From Streptomyces tendae (GTDB taxonomy: Bacteria; Actinomycetota; Actinomycetes; Streptomycetales; Streptomycetaceae), in NCBI RefSeq assembly GCF_014650435.1, contig NZ_BMUY01000007.1, positions 186,001 to 250,000 on the forward strand: DNA of 64,000 nt, written 5' to 3'. Each line of letters begins with the position of its first letter. Position 1 is the stretch's first letter. Below the pieces are notes generated by a model. It was not told where the DNA came from. It saw nothing but the letters and a program-made list of their open reading frames with translations, and did not search any database. This document shows positions 27,136-36,274 of the stretch, piece after piece. Position numbers and translations under genes: made by a program.

Positions 27136-28032
27136 TCACCGGTGGGGCGGTACCAACCGATCCCGCAGAGCCGTCAGTTGGTGCGAGTGCTCGACGGCGC
27201 GCGTCTCGTCCAGGGTGGTCAGCGCCAGCAGCAGGGCATCGGCGACCAGGAGGCCGGTCAGGGACTCGTTGGTGTTGCCGGTGGGAGTGTGCGGCGCGGT
27301 GAGCACGGCGTCGACGCGGTCGCCGAAAGGCTCGCCGAGTTCGTCGGTGATCAGGACGATGGCGGCCCCCACCGCTCGCGCCCGCTCCACCAGCACGGTC
27401 AGTTCGTGCAGGTGCCGGGCGGGCTGGAAGATGACCACCGCGTCGCCCTGGGACACGGGCAGCAGATCGTCGGCGAAGGCGAATCCGGTGGCTCCGCTGA
27501 ACCGGGAGCGCCGCCCCAGCCGGCCCAGGGACAGGGTGAGGTGTCGGGCCCCGACCTCGCACGCGGCGACGCCGTAACAGAGGACCTCGCGGGCCGAGAC
27601 CAGTGCTTCGACGGCCCGTTCGAAGGACTTCGTACTGGTCAGCCGCCTGGCCTGCTCGATGCGTTCCTGAGCCTCGTCGAACACGTCGCCCCAGATGCTC
27701 TCCAGGTCCTGGCCCACGTGGGAGATGCGCTGCTTGAGGCGGACCTCGGGCGCCTGTGAAGCGGTGAAGTCCGCGGCGAGTTCCCTTTTGAGCGCCGGGA
27801 GTCCGGCGTAACCCAGGTGCTGCAGGGTGCGGACGACGGTGGCGTTGCTGGTGCCGCTGGCGGTGCCCAACTGCTGGGCGCTGGCGAACATGATCTGCTC
27901 CGCGGGTGCACTCGCGAGGTACTGGGCCACGGTGCGCTCGGACGTGGAGAGTTCCCCCCACAGATCTCGGATCGCGGTCCGCAGCCGGGCCAACCCGCCC
28001 GGACCCACACTGCCGGCCTCTGGAACGTCCAT
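27136..28032 (-). CDS. RpiR/MurR family transcriptional regulator (HTH + SIS)
   Basis: 298-residue regulator. The N-terminal HTH_6 domain (about 15-90) contains TSERTVAQYLASAP and GTSNATVVRTLQHLGYAG. A sugar-isomerase (SIS) domain follows at about 130-275 (LCYGVAACEVGARHL, VVIFQPARH). The chosen ATG at 28032 has an AGAGG site; a longer in-frame start exists at 28086. SIS domains usually bind phosphosugars or sugar-acid derivatives. The gene diverges from the C45 acyltransferase/importer operon, making that operon its likely target. Confidence 0.9.
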   Translation of the reverse strand: MDVPEAGSVGPGGLARLRTAIRDLWGELSTSERTVAQYLASAPAEQIMFASAQQLGTASGTSNATVVRTLQHLGYAGLPALKRELAADFTASQAPEVRLKQRISHVGQDLESIWGDVFDEAQERIEQARRLTSTKSFERAVEALVSAREVLCYGVAACEVGARHLTLSLGRLGRRSRFSGATGFAFADDLLPVSQGDAVVIFQPARHLHELTVLVERARAVGAAIVLITDELGEPFGDRVDAVLTAPHTPTGNTNESLTGLLVADALLLALTTLDETRAVEHSHQLTALRDRLVPPHR

Positions 28033-28080
28033 TACGCCTCTTGACTTCCTCGGTTTCGTGGTTACGCTCTGAGCAACTTG

Positions 28081-28104
28081 TTCCAATGATGTTCATCTTT
28101 GGAA
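28081..28104. promoter_or_regulatory. Inverted repeat in the RpiR / C45-opp intergenic region
   Basis: TTCCAA (28081-28086) and TTGGAA (28099-28104) form an inverted repeat with a 12-base spacer. It sits 39 bases upstream of the C45 gene start and about 50 bases upstream of the RpiR start. Position and symmetry suit an operator for the divergent regulator. Confidence 0.55.
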
Positions 28105-28143
28105 TGGATGTTACAACACCACTGCCCCCCGAGGAGCCCTGTC

Positions 28144-29289
28144 ATGCACCACGCCCTCCTGCCGGTCATAGAGATCTCCGGAACGCCGGAGGAACGCGGA
28201 CGGCAGTACGGCGAAGCGGTGCGCTCCCGCATCGGTGAGGCCATCGCCTACTACACCGAAGCCTTCGGGGAGGCGTCCGGCCTGACCTGGGACCAGGTCA
28301 CGGCCCGCGCCCAGCTCTGGCTGCAGCCGGTGCGCGAGCACGCACCCGAGCTGGTCGAGGAGATGCGGGGAATAGCCGACGGAGCAGGTGTGGGCCTGCT
28401 CGACGTACTGGCGCTCAACGCGCGCGGCGAGGTCATCTACGACTCCACCTTCAGCCGGCTGCTGCCCGAGGACGAGGAGGCCGCCGAGGGCTGCACCTCC
28501 TTCGCCGCCCACGGACCGGCGAGCGGCGACGGCCATGTGTGGGCCGGGCAGAACTGGGACTGGCGGGCCGCGGTGGCCGGCACCGTCGTGATGCTGCGCG
28601 TCGTCCAGCCCCCGAAGCCGACCCTCGTCATGCAGGTGGAGGCAGGACAGATCGGCCGCCAGGGCGCCAACTCGGCCGGCATCGCGCTCAACGCCAACGG
28701 ACTGGGCGGACGCTTCGACGACACCGTCGGACTGCCGCAGACGGTGATCCGCCGCAGCGTCCTTGACCAGTCCAACATCAGTGACGCCCTGCGCATGCTG
28801 AGCCGGACCCGGGCCCACATCGCCGGGAACGCGCTGCTCACCTGCCGGGAGGGCTTCGCCATCGACGTGGAGACCACCCCGGCCGGACACCGCTGGATGT
28901 ATCCCACCGACGGCCTGCTGGTGCACGGCAACCACTACCAGGCAGGCATCCCCGCCGCTCTCGCCGCCGACTACCGACCGCTGGCCGCCGACTCCCTGGT
29001 CCGTGTCCCCCGCGCCGAGCAGGGGCTGCGGCGGCTGCGGGACTCCACGGGTCCCGACGAGTCCCGCAAGACCATCCAGCAGGCCATGTCGGACCACCTC
29101 GGCTTCCCCGAGTCCCTGTGCACCCACCCCGACCCGCGCAGGTCGCCCGTACGGCAGTGGCAGACACTCGTCTCCTCCTGCGTCGACCTGACCTCCGGCG
29201 ACTACCACGTCACCGCCGGCACCCCCTGCGACCGCGACTACCAGCACCTGCCCTGGAACCTCTACGACGGCCCCCACGCCCCCCGATAG
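28144..29289 (+). CDS. C45 family autoproteolytic acyltransferase/hydrolase
   Basis: 381-residue protein related to acyl-CoA:6-aminopenicillanic-acid acyltransferase (peptidase family C45, Ntn-hydrolase fold). The expected cleavage site precedes Cys 117 in EGCTSF, where the new N-terminal cysteine acts as nucleophile. The segment WAGQNWDWR after it matches the substrate-binding strand of the family. The start at 28144 is preceded by GAGGAG. No signal peptide is seen, so it is likely cytoplasmic. It leads an operon with a complete oligopeptide-type importer, so it probably hydrolyses or transfers an acyl group on an imported N-acyl amino acid or peptide. The substrate is inferred, not visible. 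Confidence 0.88.
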   Translation: MHHALLPVIEISGTPEERGRQYGEAVRSRIGEAIAYYTEAFGEASGLTWDQVTARAQLWLQPVREHAPELVEEMRGIADGAGVGLLDVLALNARGEVIYDSTFSRLLPEDEEAAEGCTSFAAHGPASGDGHVWAGQNWDWRAAVAGTVVMLRVVQPPKPTLVMQVEAGQIGRQGANSAGIALNANGLGGRFDDTVGLPQTVIRRSVLDQSNISDALRMLSRTRAHIAGNALLTCREGFAIDVETTPAGHRWMYPTDGLLVHGNHYQAGIPAALAADYRPLAADSLVRVPRAEQGLRRLRDSTGPDESRKTIQQAMSDHLGFPESLCTHPDPRRSPVRQWQTLVSSCVDLTSGDYHVTAGTPCDRDYQHLPWNLYDGPHAPR

Positions 29290-29405
29290 ACCGGATCGAC
29301 GGCCCCACGCCCCCCCGTTGGACCGGATCGAAGGGCACCAGGCGCCCCACCCCCCCGCAGAAACGAGCAGTCTCCGCACCACCCTTCCCGCTCAGGAGCC
29401 ACCGT

Positions 29406-31046
29406 ATGAAGTTGAAGACCTCGATCGCCGCCCTCGGGCTGGCGGGCATGACGGTTCTCGCCACCGCCTGCAGCGGTGCCGACACCGGCCGGACCGGGGG
29501 CACGTCCCGTGACGTGACCCAGCTGGAGCTCACCCCGACCACGGCCGCGGCAACCGGTGCGGTGGACAGCGTCGACTGGCTGCTGGAGGACGAGCCCGAC
29601 TCCCTGGACCTCGACACCCAGGGCGGCAGCGCGGGCCGCACGGTGCTCACCAACGTGTGCGAGCGCCTGTACCAGTTGCAGCCCGACATGACCGTGCGGC
29701 CCTGGCTCGTCGTCAAGGCCGACCGGCCGGACGACAGGACCCTGGTCCTGACCGTGCGCGACGGCGTCACCTTCCACGACGGCTCCGCCATGACCGCCGA
29801 CGACGTGCTGTTCAGCCTGCGCCGGCACGCGGACCCGGACATGTCCGAGGCCGACGAGTTCGAGAACGTGACGTCGATGAAGAAGACCGGCGCCCACGAG
29901 ATCACCGTCCGCTTCAAGGAACCCGACGCCCTGTTCACCAAGGCGCTCGCCGGTGACGCCGGACTCGTCTACCAGCAGAAACGAGTACAGGAACAGGGGA
30001 AGGACTTCGGCACGCCGGGCCGGCCCGACGCGTGCAGCGGTCCCTACCGGCTCGCCTCCTGGAAGTCGGGCGACTCCGTCACCCTGGAGCGCTACGACGG
30101 CTACTGGGGCGACAGGCCACTGACCCGCAAGGTCGTCTTCCGCTGGGCCGAGGACAGCGCCATGGTCAACGCCCTGCGCACCGGAGCCGCCGACGGCGCC
30201 TACACCGACTCCGTCGGCACGGCCGCCGCCCTCGACGGCAAGAAGGGCATCGACCTGCACTTCGGGCCCAGCACCGCGACCCTCGACCTCATCCCCACCG
30301 AGCGCGGCGGACTGGCCGACCCCGACATCCGCAAGGCCCTCTCCCTGAGCCTCGACCGCACCGGCATAGCCAAGTCCGGCTACGGCGGCCTGGCCCAGCC
30401 CTGGGCCACTCCCGTCGGCTCCGGCGCCTGGGGCTACGAGAAGTCCGCCTTCTCCGCCGCCCAGGAGAACCTGACCGGCGCCCCCGCCTCGCCCACCTCC
30501 GCCGACATCGCCAAGGCCAAGAAGCTCGTCCAGAACGCCGAGCACAGGCCCGACGGACCGATCGTCATCGGCACCGACAGCACACAGGGACGCCTCGTCA
30601 TCGCCAACGGCGTACGCGCCGCGCTCCAGCAGATCGGCCTCAAGGCACAGATCAAGACCGTGCCCTCCGCCGAGTACGGCGAGTTCTACGGCGACAAGTC
30701 CGCCCGCGCCGACATCGACGTCCTGGTCGCCGACTGGTACATCTCCAAGAGCGACCCCGTCGGCTTCTACGACAACGGAGTCTCCGACGACTCCAACAAC
30801 TGGGTCGGATTCCACAGCGCCGCCTACGACGCGAAGGTCGAACAGGCCAAGCGCACGCTGGACGACGCCGAGCGCGCCGAGCTGGTCGTCGACATCCAGC
30901 GCCGGTTCACCGACGCCGCCGTCTGGATCCCCGTGGCACAGACCCCCACCGCCCTGGCCCTCAGCGACAAGCTCACCGGCCCGCCGGCCTCGATGGCCTA
31001 CCTCTACCACCCGTGGGCCGCGTCGCTCGGCGCCAAGAAGGGCTGA
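29406..31046 (+). CDS. Oligopeptide-type ABC transporter substrate-binding lipoprotein
   Basis: 546-residue SBP_bac_5 family lipoprotein. Signal peptide with lipobox LATAC, Cys 22 lipidated. Typical landmarks follow: DEPDSLDL, RDGVTFHDGSAMTADDVLFSL, SGPYRLASWKSGDSV, and a C-terminal AVWIPV. It should capture a peptide or similar solute outside the membrane and deliver it to the two permeases encoded next. The 116-base gap after the C45 gene holds two copies of GACCGGATCGA (29289-29299, 29321-29331) and C-rich tracts, but no clear terminator. Confidence 0.94.
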   Translation: MKLKTSIAALGLAGMTVLATACSGADTGRTGGTSRDVTQLELTPTTAAATGAVDSVDWLLEDEPDSLDLDTQGGSAGRTVLTNVCERLYQLQPDMTVRPWLVVKADRPDDRTLVLTVRDGVTFHDGSAMTADDVLFSLRRHADPDMSEADEFENVTSMKKTGAHEITVRFKEPDALFTKALAGDAGLVYQQKRVQEQGKDFGTPGRPDACSGPYRLASWKSGDSVTLERYDGYWGDRPLTRKVVFRWAEDSAMVNALRTGAADGAYTDSVGTAAALDGKKGIDLHFGPSTATLDLIPTERGGLADPDIRKALSLSLDRTGIAKSGYGGLAQPWATPVGSGAWGYEKSAFSAAQENLTGAPASPTSADIAKAKKLVQNAEHRPDGPIVIGTDSTQGRLVIANGVRAALQQIGLKAQIKTVPSAEYGEFYGDKSARADIDVLVADWYISKSDPVGFYDNGVSDDSNNWVGFHSAAYDAKVEQAKRTLDDAERAELVVDIQRRFTDAAVWIPVAQTPTALALSDKLTGPPASMAYLYHPWAASLGAKKG

Positions 31047-31050
31047 GCAC

Positions 31051-32004
31051 ATGATCGTCCGTATCGGCAGACGACTCGCCGGCCTCCTCGCCACCCTCCT
31101 CGCGTCGTCGTTCGTCATCTTCGCCGCGATCTACGCCGCCCCCGGCGACCCCGCGGTCTTCCTGGCGGGCGGCCGCGACACCCTCACCCCCGAGCGCCTG
31201 GCCGCCGTACGCGAGCAGTACCACCTGGACGAGCCCCTGGTCGTACAGTACGGCCGGTGGCTGTGGGACTGCCTCCACCTGGACCTGGGACGCTCCTTCC
31301 AGTACGGCGACGAAGTCGCCGACCTGCTTGCCGCCCGCTTCCCCACCACCCTGGAACTCGTCGCCTACGCCACCGTCCTCTTCGTGGTCCTGGGCGTCGG
31401 CGCCGGTGCGCTCGCCGCGCTCAACCGGGGCCGCTGGATCGACTCGGCCGTCGTCGGCGCCACCACCCTCGCCGCGTCCGTGCCCTCCTTCGTCGGCGGC
31501 ATCGCCCTGGTCGCACTGTTCGGCGTGCAGCTGGGCTGGTTCCCCGTCACCGGCAGCGGAGAAGGACTCGCCGGCACCCTGCACCACCTCACCCTGCCCG
31601 CCGTCGCCATGGCCCTGGGCGCGCTGGCGGTCGTCAGCCGGGTCACCCGGCAGGCCGTCGTCGACGCCGACGGAGCCGACCACGTCGCCGTGGCCCGCTC
31701 CTCGGGCCTGCCCGAGCGCGAGGTCGTCCGACGCCATGTGCTGCGCAACGCGCTCGGTCCGATCGTCACCATGTGCGGTCTGGTCACCGCCGGCATGCTC
31801 GCCGGCACCGTGGCCATCGAGACCGTCTTCGGCCTCAGCGGCATCGGCTCCCTGCTCGTCGGCGCCATCAACAGCCACGACTTCCCCGTCGCCCAGGCAG
31901 TCCTCCTGCTCATGGTCACCTGCTACGTCGTGGTCACCACGCTCGTGGACCTCGCCCACCCGCTGCTCGACCCGCGCCTGAAGTCCGCAAGGAGCGCCGC
32001 ATGA
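31051..32004 (+). CDS. Oligopeptide-type ABC transporter permease (DppB-like)
   Basis: 317-residue integral membrane protein of the OppB/DppB class with six predicted helices. The N-terminal helix leads into the YAAPGDPA motif typical of this subunit, and the cytoplasmic EAA loop appears near residues 205-235 (DHVAVARSSGLPEREVVRRHVLRNALGP). It begins four bases after the binding-protein stop and overlaps the next permease. It forms the inner-membrane channel of the importer. Confidence 0.94.
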   Translation: MIVRIGRRLAGLLATLLASSFVIFAAIYAAPGDPAVFLAGGRDTLTPERLAAVREQYHLDEPLVVQYGRWLWDCLHLDLGRSFQYGDEVADLLAARFPTTLELVAYATVLFVVLGVGAGALAALNRGRWIDSAVVGATTLAASVPSFVGGIALVALFGVQLGWFPVTGSGEGLAGTLHHLTLPAVAMALGALAVVSRVTRQAVVDADGADHVAVARSSGLPEREVVRRHVLRNALGPIVTMCGLVTAGMLAGTVAIETVFGLSGIGSLLVGAINSHDFPVAQAVLLLMVTCYVVVTTLVDLAHPLLDPRLKSARSAA

Positions 32005-32858
32005 GTGCCGTACCCGCCGACGCCCCCGCACCGGCCCGGACCGTACGGCGGGCCCGGCGCCCGGTCGCCGCGCTCGTCGCCATCGGCTTCCTCGCCCTGG
32101 TCGTCCTCGCCGCGGTCCTCGCCCCGCTGCTCGCGCCGTACGCCCCCGACACCGTCGACCTCTCGTCCTCCCTGGTCGGCACCGGCGGCGAGCACCTGCT
32201 CGGCACCGACGCCTCCGGCCAGGACCTGCTCTCCCGCGTGCTGTACGGCGCGCGCACCAGTCTCGTCGCCCCCGTGCTGCTGCTGGCGCTCGCCGGCGTC
32301 ATCGGGGTGAGCCTGGGCACCCTGGCCGCCTGGCGGGGCGGCTGGGTCGACGCCTTCGTCTCCCGGCTGACCGACGTGATGTACGCCTTCCCCGGGCTGC
32401 TGTTCGTCGTACTGATCATCGCCGTCTTCGGCACCGGCATGACCACCTCGGTACTCGGCCTCGGCCTCGCCTTCGCGCCCACCATCGCCAAGTACACCCG
32501 AAGCGTGGCCCTGGCCGAGCGTGCCAAGCCCTACGTCGACGCCTACCGGGTGCAGGGCATGGGCGGCGCACGGATCTGCGTACGCCACCTCGTGCCCAAC
32601 CTCGCCCGGTCGATCGCCGGGTACCTGGTGGTCCTCTTCGGCGAGGCGCTGATGAGCCTGGCCACCCTCAGCTACCTCGGATTCGGCACCCAGCCGCCCA
32701 GCTCCGACTGGGGACTGATGGTGCAGGAGGGACAGTCGGCCATCGTGCAGGGCGCCCTGCTGCCCGCGCTGGTGCCCGGCACCGCCATCGCCGCCGTCGT
32801 CGTGGCCTTCAACGTCGCCGGGGTGCACCTCGCCGACCGGCTCGGAACCAGGAGGTAG
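32001..32858 (+). CDS. Oligopeptide-type ABC transporter permease (DppC-like)
   Basis: 285-residue second permease; its ATG overlaps the preceding stop (ATGA). N-terminal helix at about 25-48, then the LGTDASGQDLLSRVLYGARTS motif that defines OppC/DppC subunits. An EAA-type loop (VDAYRVQGMGGARICVRHLVPN) is followed by LSYLGFGTQPPSSDWG near the C-terminus. It completes the heterodimeric channel with the DppB-like subunit. Confidence 0.94.
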   Translation: MSAVPADAPAPARTVRRARRPVAALVAIGFLALVVLAAVLAPLLAPYAPDTVDLSSSLVGTGGEHLLGTDASGQDLLSRVLYGARTSLVAPVLLLALAGVIGVSLGTLAAWRGGWVDAFVSRLTDVMYAFPGLLFVVLIIAVFGTGMTTSVLGLGLAFAPTIAKYTRSVALAERAKPYVDAYRVQGMGGARICVRHLVPNLARSIAGYLVVLFGEALMSLATLSYLGFGTQPPSSDWGLMVQEGQSAIVQGALLPALVPGTAIAAVVVAFNVAGVHLADRLGTRR

Positions 32859-32865
32859 CCACCCC

Positions 32866-33855
32866 GTGCTGCTCGACATCGACCGACTCACCGTCCACCT
32901 GCCCGGCACCGCCCGGCCCCTGCTCGCCGACGTGTCCCTGCGCGTCGCCGCGGGCGAAATCGTCGGCCTCGTCGGCGAATCCGGCTCCGGCAAGTCCACC
33001 ACCGCCAAGGCCGTGCTGCGCGTCCTGCCCGACGACGCCGCGGCGCACGGGCGGGTGACGGTCGCCGGAACCGACGTGCTGACCATGACCGGCACCGCGC
33101 TGCGCGAGCACCGGGCCCGGCGCGTGGCGATGATCCACCAGAACCCGCGCTCGGCCCTCAACCCCGTCCACCGTGTCGGCGACTTCCTCGTCGAACGCCT
33201 CGTGCACACCGGCGACCACGACCGCCGCACCGCCCGCGACCGCGCCGTCGAACTCCTCGACAGCGTCGGCCTGAACGATCCGGCCAGCCGCCTGCGCCAG
33301 TACCCGCACGAGATGTCCGGCGGCATGCTCCAGCGCGTCGTGATCGCCGGCGCACTGGCCGCCGACCCCGACCTGATCCTGGCCGACGAGTCCACCAGCG
33401 CCCTGGACGTCACCACCCAGGCGGAGATCCTCGCCCTGCTGCGCGACCTGGGACGCCGACGGGAGACGGGCATGCTGTTCATCACCCACGACCTGCACCT
33501 GGCCGCCGCCTACTGCGACCGCGTGTACGTCATGTACGCGGGCCGCATCGTGGAACACCGGTCGGGCCACACCCTGTTCGACCACGCCCGCCACCCCTAC
33601 ACCCGCGGACTGCTCGACTGCTCACCCGAACTCGGCGTGTCCCGCCCCCTGCGGCCCATCCCCGGCAGGCCCCCGTCCCTCGCGGACGGATCCGACGGCT
33701 GTCCGTTCGCCGCGCGGTGCCCGCAGGCGGAGCCCGCCTGCGAGGCGTGGGCCCCGCAGGCGACCGAACTTCCCGACGGCGGCGAGGCCGCCTGCCGCCG
33801 ACTGCCCGAGGCCGCGGCGGCCACCGCCGGAGCGACTGCGAAGGACATCCCGTGA
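32866..33855 (+). CDS. Oligopeptide-type ABC transporter ATPase (DppD-like)
   Basis: 329-residue ATPase with a GTG start. Walker A GESGSGKST, Q-loop MIHQNP, signature MSGGMLQR, Walker B LILADES, and switch His in ITHD. The C-terminal oligopeptide-transporter extension has the cysteine-rich CPFAARCPQAEPAC motif that carries an iron-sulfur cluster in some homologues. It energises import together with the next gene, whose GTG overlaps its stop. Confidence 0.94.
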   Translation: MLLDIDRLTVHLPGTARPLLADVSLRVAAGEIVGLVGESGSGKSTTAKAVLRVLPDDAAAHGRVTVAGTDVLTMTGTALREHRARRVAMIHQNPRSALNPVHRVGDFLVERLVHTGDHDRRTARDRAVELLDSVGLNDPASRLRQYPHEMSGGMLQRVVIAGALAADPDLILADESTSALDVTTQAEILALLRDLGRRRETGMLFITHDLHLAAAYCDRVYVMYAGRIVEHRSGHTLFDHARHPYTRGLLDCSPELGVSRPLRPIPGRPPSLADGSDGCPFAARCPQAEPACEAWAPQATELPDGGEAACRRLPEAAAATAGATAKDIP

Positions 33856-34745
33856 CCACTGCGCAAACCCGGCCCACAGCCCCGCCGCTGCTCGTCGCCG
33901 ACGGGCTGCGCAAGACCTATCAACTCCCCGGCGGGGGCAGTCTGGTCGCCGCGCACGACGTGTCGTTCACCCTGCCGACGGGCGGGTCGGTGGGCATCGT
34001 CGGCGAGTCGGGCTCCGGCAAGACGACCGTCGCCCGCATGCTCGTCGGACTCGTCAGGCCCGACGCGGGAACGATCTCCGTCGACGGACGGGACCGGATG
34101 GCGGGCCGACGCCGCGGCCGCGGTGAACGGCTTGCCCGGGCTCGGGAGATCCAGATGGTCTTCCAGGACCCCTACCTCTCACTCGACCCCCGTCTGACCG
34201 CGCGCCAGTGCCTGGCTACCTCGCTGAGCCTGCACGCCGCGAGTGACGCGCACGAACGGATCGGGGAACTCCTGGACCGGGTCGGCCTCGGCTCCCGCGA
34301 GGCCGCCGCCCGCCCGCACGAGATGTCCGGCGGGCAGCAGCAGCGGCTGGCCATCGCACGGGCCCTGGCGGTGAACCCGCGGGTCCTCGTCCTGGACGAG
34401 GCGGTGGCCGCACTGGACGTGTCGATCCAGTCGCAGATCCTGCGACTGCTCGTCGACATCCGGCAGGACACCGGTCTCGCCCTCGTCTTCATCAGCCACG
34501 ACCTCGCCGTGGTCCAGCACGTCACCGACGAGACCGTGGTGATGCGGCGCGGCACCGTCGTCGAACAGGGCCCCACGCAGCGACTGCTGACCGCGCCCGA
34601 GGACGCGTACACCCGGGCACTGCTGGCCTCGGTTCCCCGCCGCGGCTGGGATCCGGCAGCCGCGGTACGGGACCGCGCGGCAGCGGTACGGGACCGCGCG
34701 GCAGCCTCGGCGGGCGGTCAGCCCTCCGCCAAGGTGCAGGACTGA
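33852..34745 (+). CDS. Oligopeptide-type ABC transporter ATPase (DppF-like)
   Basis: 297-residue second ATPase of the importer, start GTG overlapping the preceding stop. Walker A GESGSGKTT, signature MSGGQQQR, Walker B VLVLDEA, D-loop ALDVS, switch His in ISHD. It lacks the C-terminal cysteine motif of its partner. Instead it ends in a short Ala/Arg tail encoded by two tandem copies of a 21-base repeat, which looks like recent slippage duplication. Confidence 0.93.
   Translation: MTTAQTRPTAPPLLVADGLRKTYQLPGGGSLVAAHDVSFTLPTGGSVGIVGESGSGKTTVARMLVGLVRPDAGTISVDGRDRMAGRRRGRGERLARAREIQMVFQDPYLSLDPRLTARQCLATSLSLHAASDAHERIGELLDRVGLGSREAAARPHEMSGGQQQRLAIARALAVNPRVLVLDEAVAALDVSIQSQILRLLVDIRQDTGLALVFISHDLAVVQHVTDETVVMRRGTVVEQGPTQRLLTAPEDAYTRALLASVPRRGWDPAAAVRDRAAAVRDRAAASAGGQPSAKVQD
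34662..34703 (+). repeat. Two tandem 21-base repeats inside the DppF-like gene
   Basis: Identical 21-base units at 34662-34682 and 34683-34703 encode two copies of AVRDRAA near the C-terminus of the ATPase. The repeat is in frame, so copy-number change would only lengthen a dispensable-looking tail. Confidence 0.9.
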
Positions 34746-34829
34746 GAGGAGTCGACGCACTCCGCGCTCACGGAAACCGCAGGGCAGGCTCACGGAACAG
34801 GCGAACAGCTGACCCGGCCGGTCTTGGCC

Positions 34830-35426
34830 TCAGCGGGCGATCGACACGGCGAAGGGCGCGAATCCGCCGGAGCGGATCACATGCGGTACGAACAGCACCG
34901 CGGCCTCGGCGGCCCGAGCGCTCTCGATCCCGCCGAGGTCCGTGACCCATTCGGGCTGCCAGCCCAGGTCTCCCAGGAGCTCGCGCACGACCTGCTTGGC
35001 CTGCGCACTCTCGCCGGACAGGAAGGCCGTCGGCTTCTGCGCGAGTGAGCCCGGCGCGGTCATCACCGGGTAGAGCATCGTGTTGAGCGTCTTGACGACG
35101 TGGGTGCCGGGCAGCGCTTCCTGCAGTTGCTCCGCGAGGCTCGACCCGGGAAAGAGCAGCTCGGCGGGCAGCCCGTCCGGTCCGTCGACGGTGGCGTTGG
35201 CAAGGTCCACCAGGATCTTTCCCCGCAGCTCCTCGCGCAGGGCGGTCAGTCGCTGCAGTGAGCTGTCGCCGGGCGTGGCGTTGATGACGACGCGTGCCTC
35301 CCGGGCGCTGTCGGCCGCCGCGCCGGGTGCGCGCCCCGCGACGCTCACCTCGTGCCCGGCGCGGGTCAGGGCCGCGGCCAGGTTGCCGCCGACACGGCCG
35401 TTTCCGAGAACCGCGATTCGGTCCAT
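34830..35426 (-). CDS. NADP/F420-type oxidoreductase (NADPH-dependent reductase family)
   Basis: 198-residue protein with an N-terminal Rossmann loop GNGRVGGNLA at residues 8-17 directly after the start, and the HVVKTLNTM segment characteristic of NADP oxidoreductase, coenzyme F420-dependent family proteins. The chosen ATG at 35426 begins at MDRIAVLGNG, which matches the usual family start. Such proteins move hydride between NADP and F420 or act as stand-alone reductases. It is encoded 56 bases downstream of the inositol-phosphatase-like gene on the same strand, so the two may be cotranscribed. Confidence 0.87.
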   Translation of the reverse strand: MDRIAVLGNGRVGGNLAAALTRAGHEVSVAGRAPGAAADSAREARVVINATPGDSSLQRLTALREELRGKILVDLANATVDGPDGLPAELLFPGSSLAEQLQEALPGTHVVKTLNTMLYPVMTAPGSLAQKPTAFLSGESAQAKQVVRELLGDLGWQPEWVTDLGGIESARAAEAAVLFVPHVIRSGGFAPFAVSIAR

Positions 35427-35482
35427 GGTGATCTGGTCCCTTCTTCGTGCTGGTGATGTTGCGCGGTGATGTTCCGCGACGG

Positions 35483-36274
35483 TCAACGGGTCAGAGCGGC
35501 GACGGCGGCAGCGTGCACTCCCGGAGCGGAGGCCAGGAAGCCCTCGCTCTCCGGAGTCCACGCGCGCCCTTCGGCGTCGGTGACCCGGCCTCCGGCCTCC
35601 GACACGAGAAGTGCCCCGGGGAGCAGGTCCGCGCGAGCCCCTGCGAACTGCCAGAAGGCGTCGATCCGTCCGGCGGCCACGGACACCAGATGCAGGGTCG
35701 CCGGCACGGACGTGCGCACCACGAGCGCGTCGAGCAGCATCGCCGTGACCGAGGAACCGATGCGCCGCACGATGCTCGCGTCCTCGTCCGGTCTGGCCTG
35801 GCTGGTGGCCACCAGAGCGAGGCCGAGGTCCGTCGTCTCCGAGACCCGCAGAGCCCGGCCGTCCAGATGGGCACCGCCACCGGCGAGCGCCGTGTAGGTC
35901 TCACCGGTCAACGGCAGGTGAATCGCGGTGAGCACCGGGCGGTTCTCGCGCACGAGAGTGGCGGTGACGGCCCACTCCGGCAGGCCGTGCAGGTGGTTGA
36001 CGTTGCCTTCGGCCGGATCCACCAGCCACCACTCACCGGGAGGCAGCGCACCACCCTGCAACTCGTCCTCCACCCAGCGGGCGTCGGGGCGGAGGAGCGT
36101 GAGACTGGGCCGCAACACTTCGAGCACCGCTTCGTCGTTCGCGGCGAGAGCCCGCATCAGTTCCTCACGGCTCTCGTGGCGAGCCACGTCGCCGAACCGC
36201 TCCCGCAGGACCGAACCCGCCGCACGAACGGCGTCGGCGGTCCGTGCGAGCACTTCGACATAGGTCGACGACAT
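35483..36274 (-). CDS. Inositol monophosphatase family protein with altered metal motif
   Basis: 263-residue protein with the IMPase fold order; the start at 36274 has a GGAGA site. The expected catalytic signature DPxDGTxNF appears here as DPAEGNVNH (86-94), replacing the second aspartate with Glu and the threonine with Asn. The first metal motif reads WVEDELQ. The C-terminal part retains RADLLPGALLVSEAGG, which resembles the usual WDxAAGxLLVxEAGG but lacks the WD aspartate. These changes suggest altered or lost phosphatase activity. It diverges from a LysR gene 122 bases away. Confidence 0.83.
   Translation of the reverse strand: MSSTYVEVLARTADAVRAAGSVLRERFGDVARHESREELMRALAANDEAVLEVLRPSLTLLRPDARWVEDELQGGALPPGEWWLVDPAEGNVNHLHGLPEWAVTATLVRENRPVLTAIHLPLTGETYTALAGGGAHLDGRALRVSETTDLGLALVATSQARPDEDASIVRRIGSSVTAMLLDALVVRTSVPATLHLVSVAAGRIDAFWQFAGARADLLPGALLVSEAGGRVTDAEGRAWTPESEGFLASAPGVHAAAVAALTR

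Noticed and set aside
29281-29405. GACCGGATCGA direct repeat as an operator
   Set aside because: Two 11-base copies embedded in C-rich tracts between cotranscribed genes; more likely sequence duplication than a regulatory site.
34746-34829. Terminator after the first peptide importer
   Set aside because: Only short, imperfect stems can be drawn; nothing comparable with the hairpins at 27096 or 38907.
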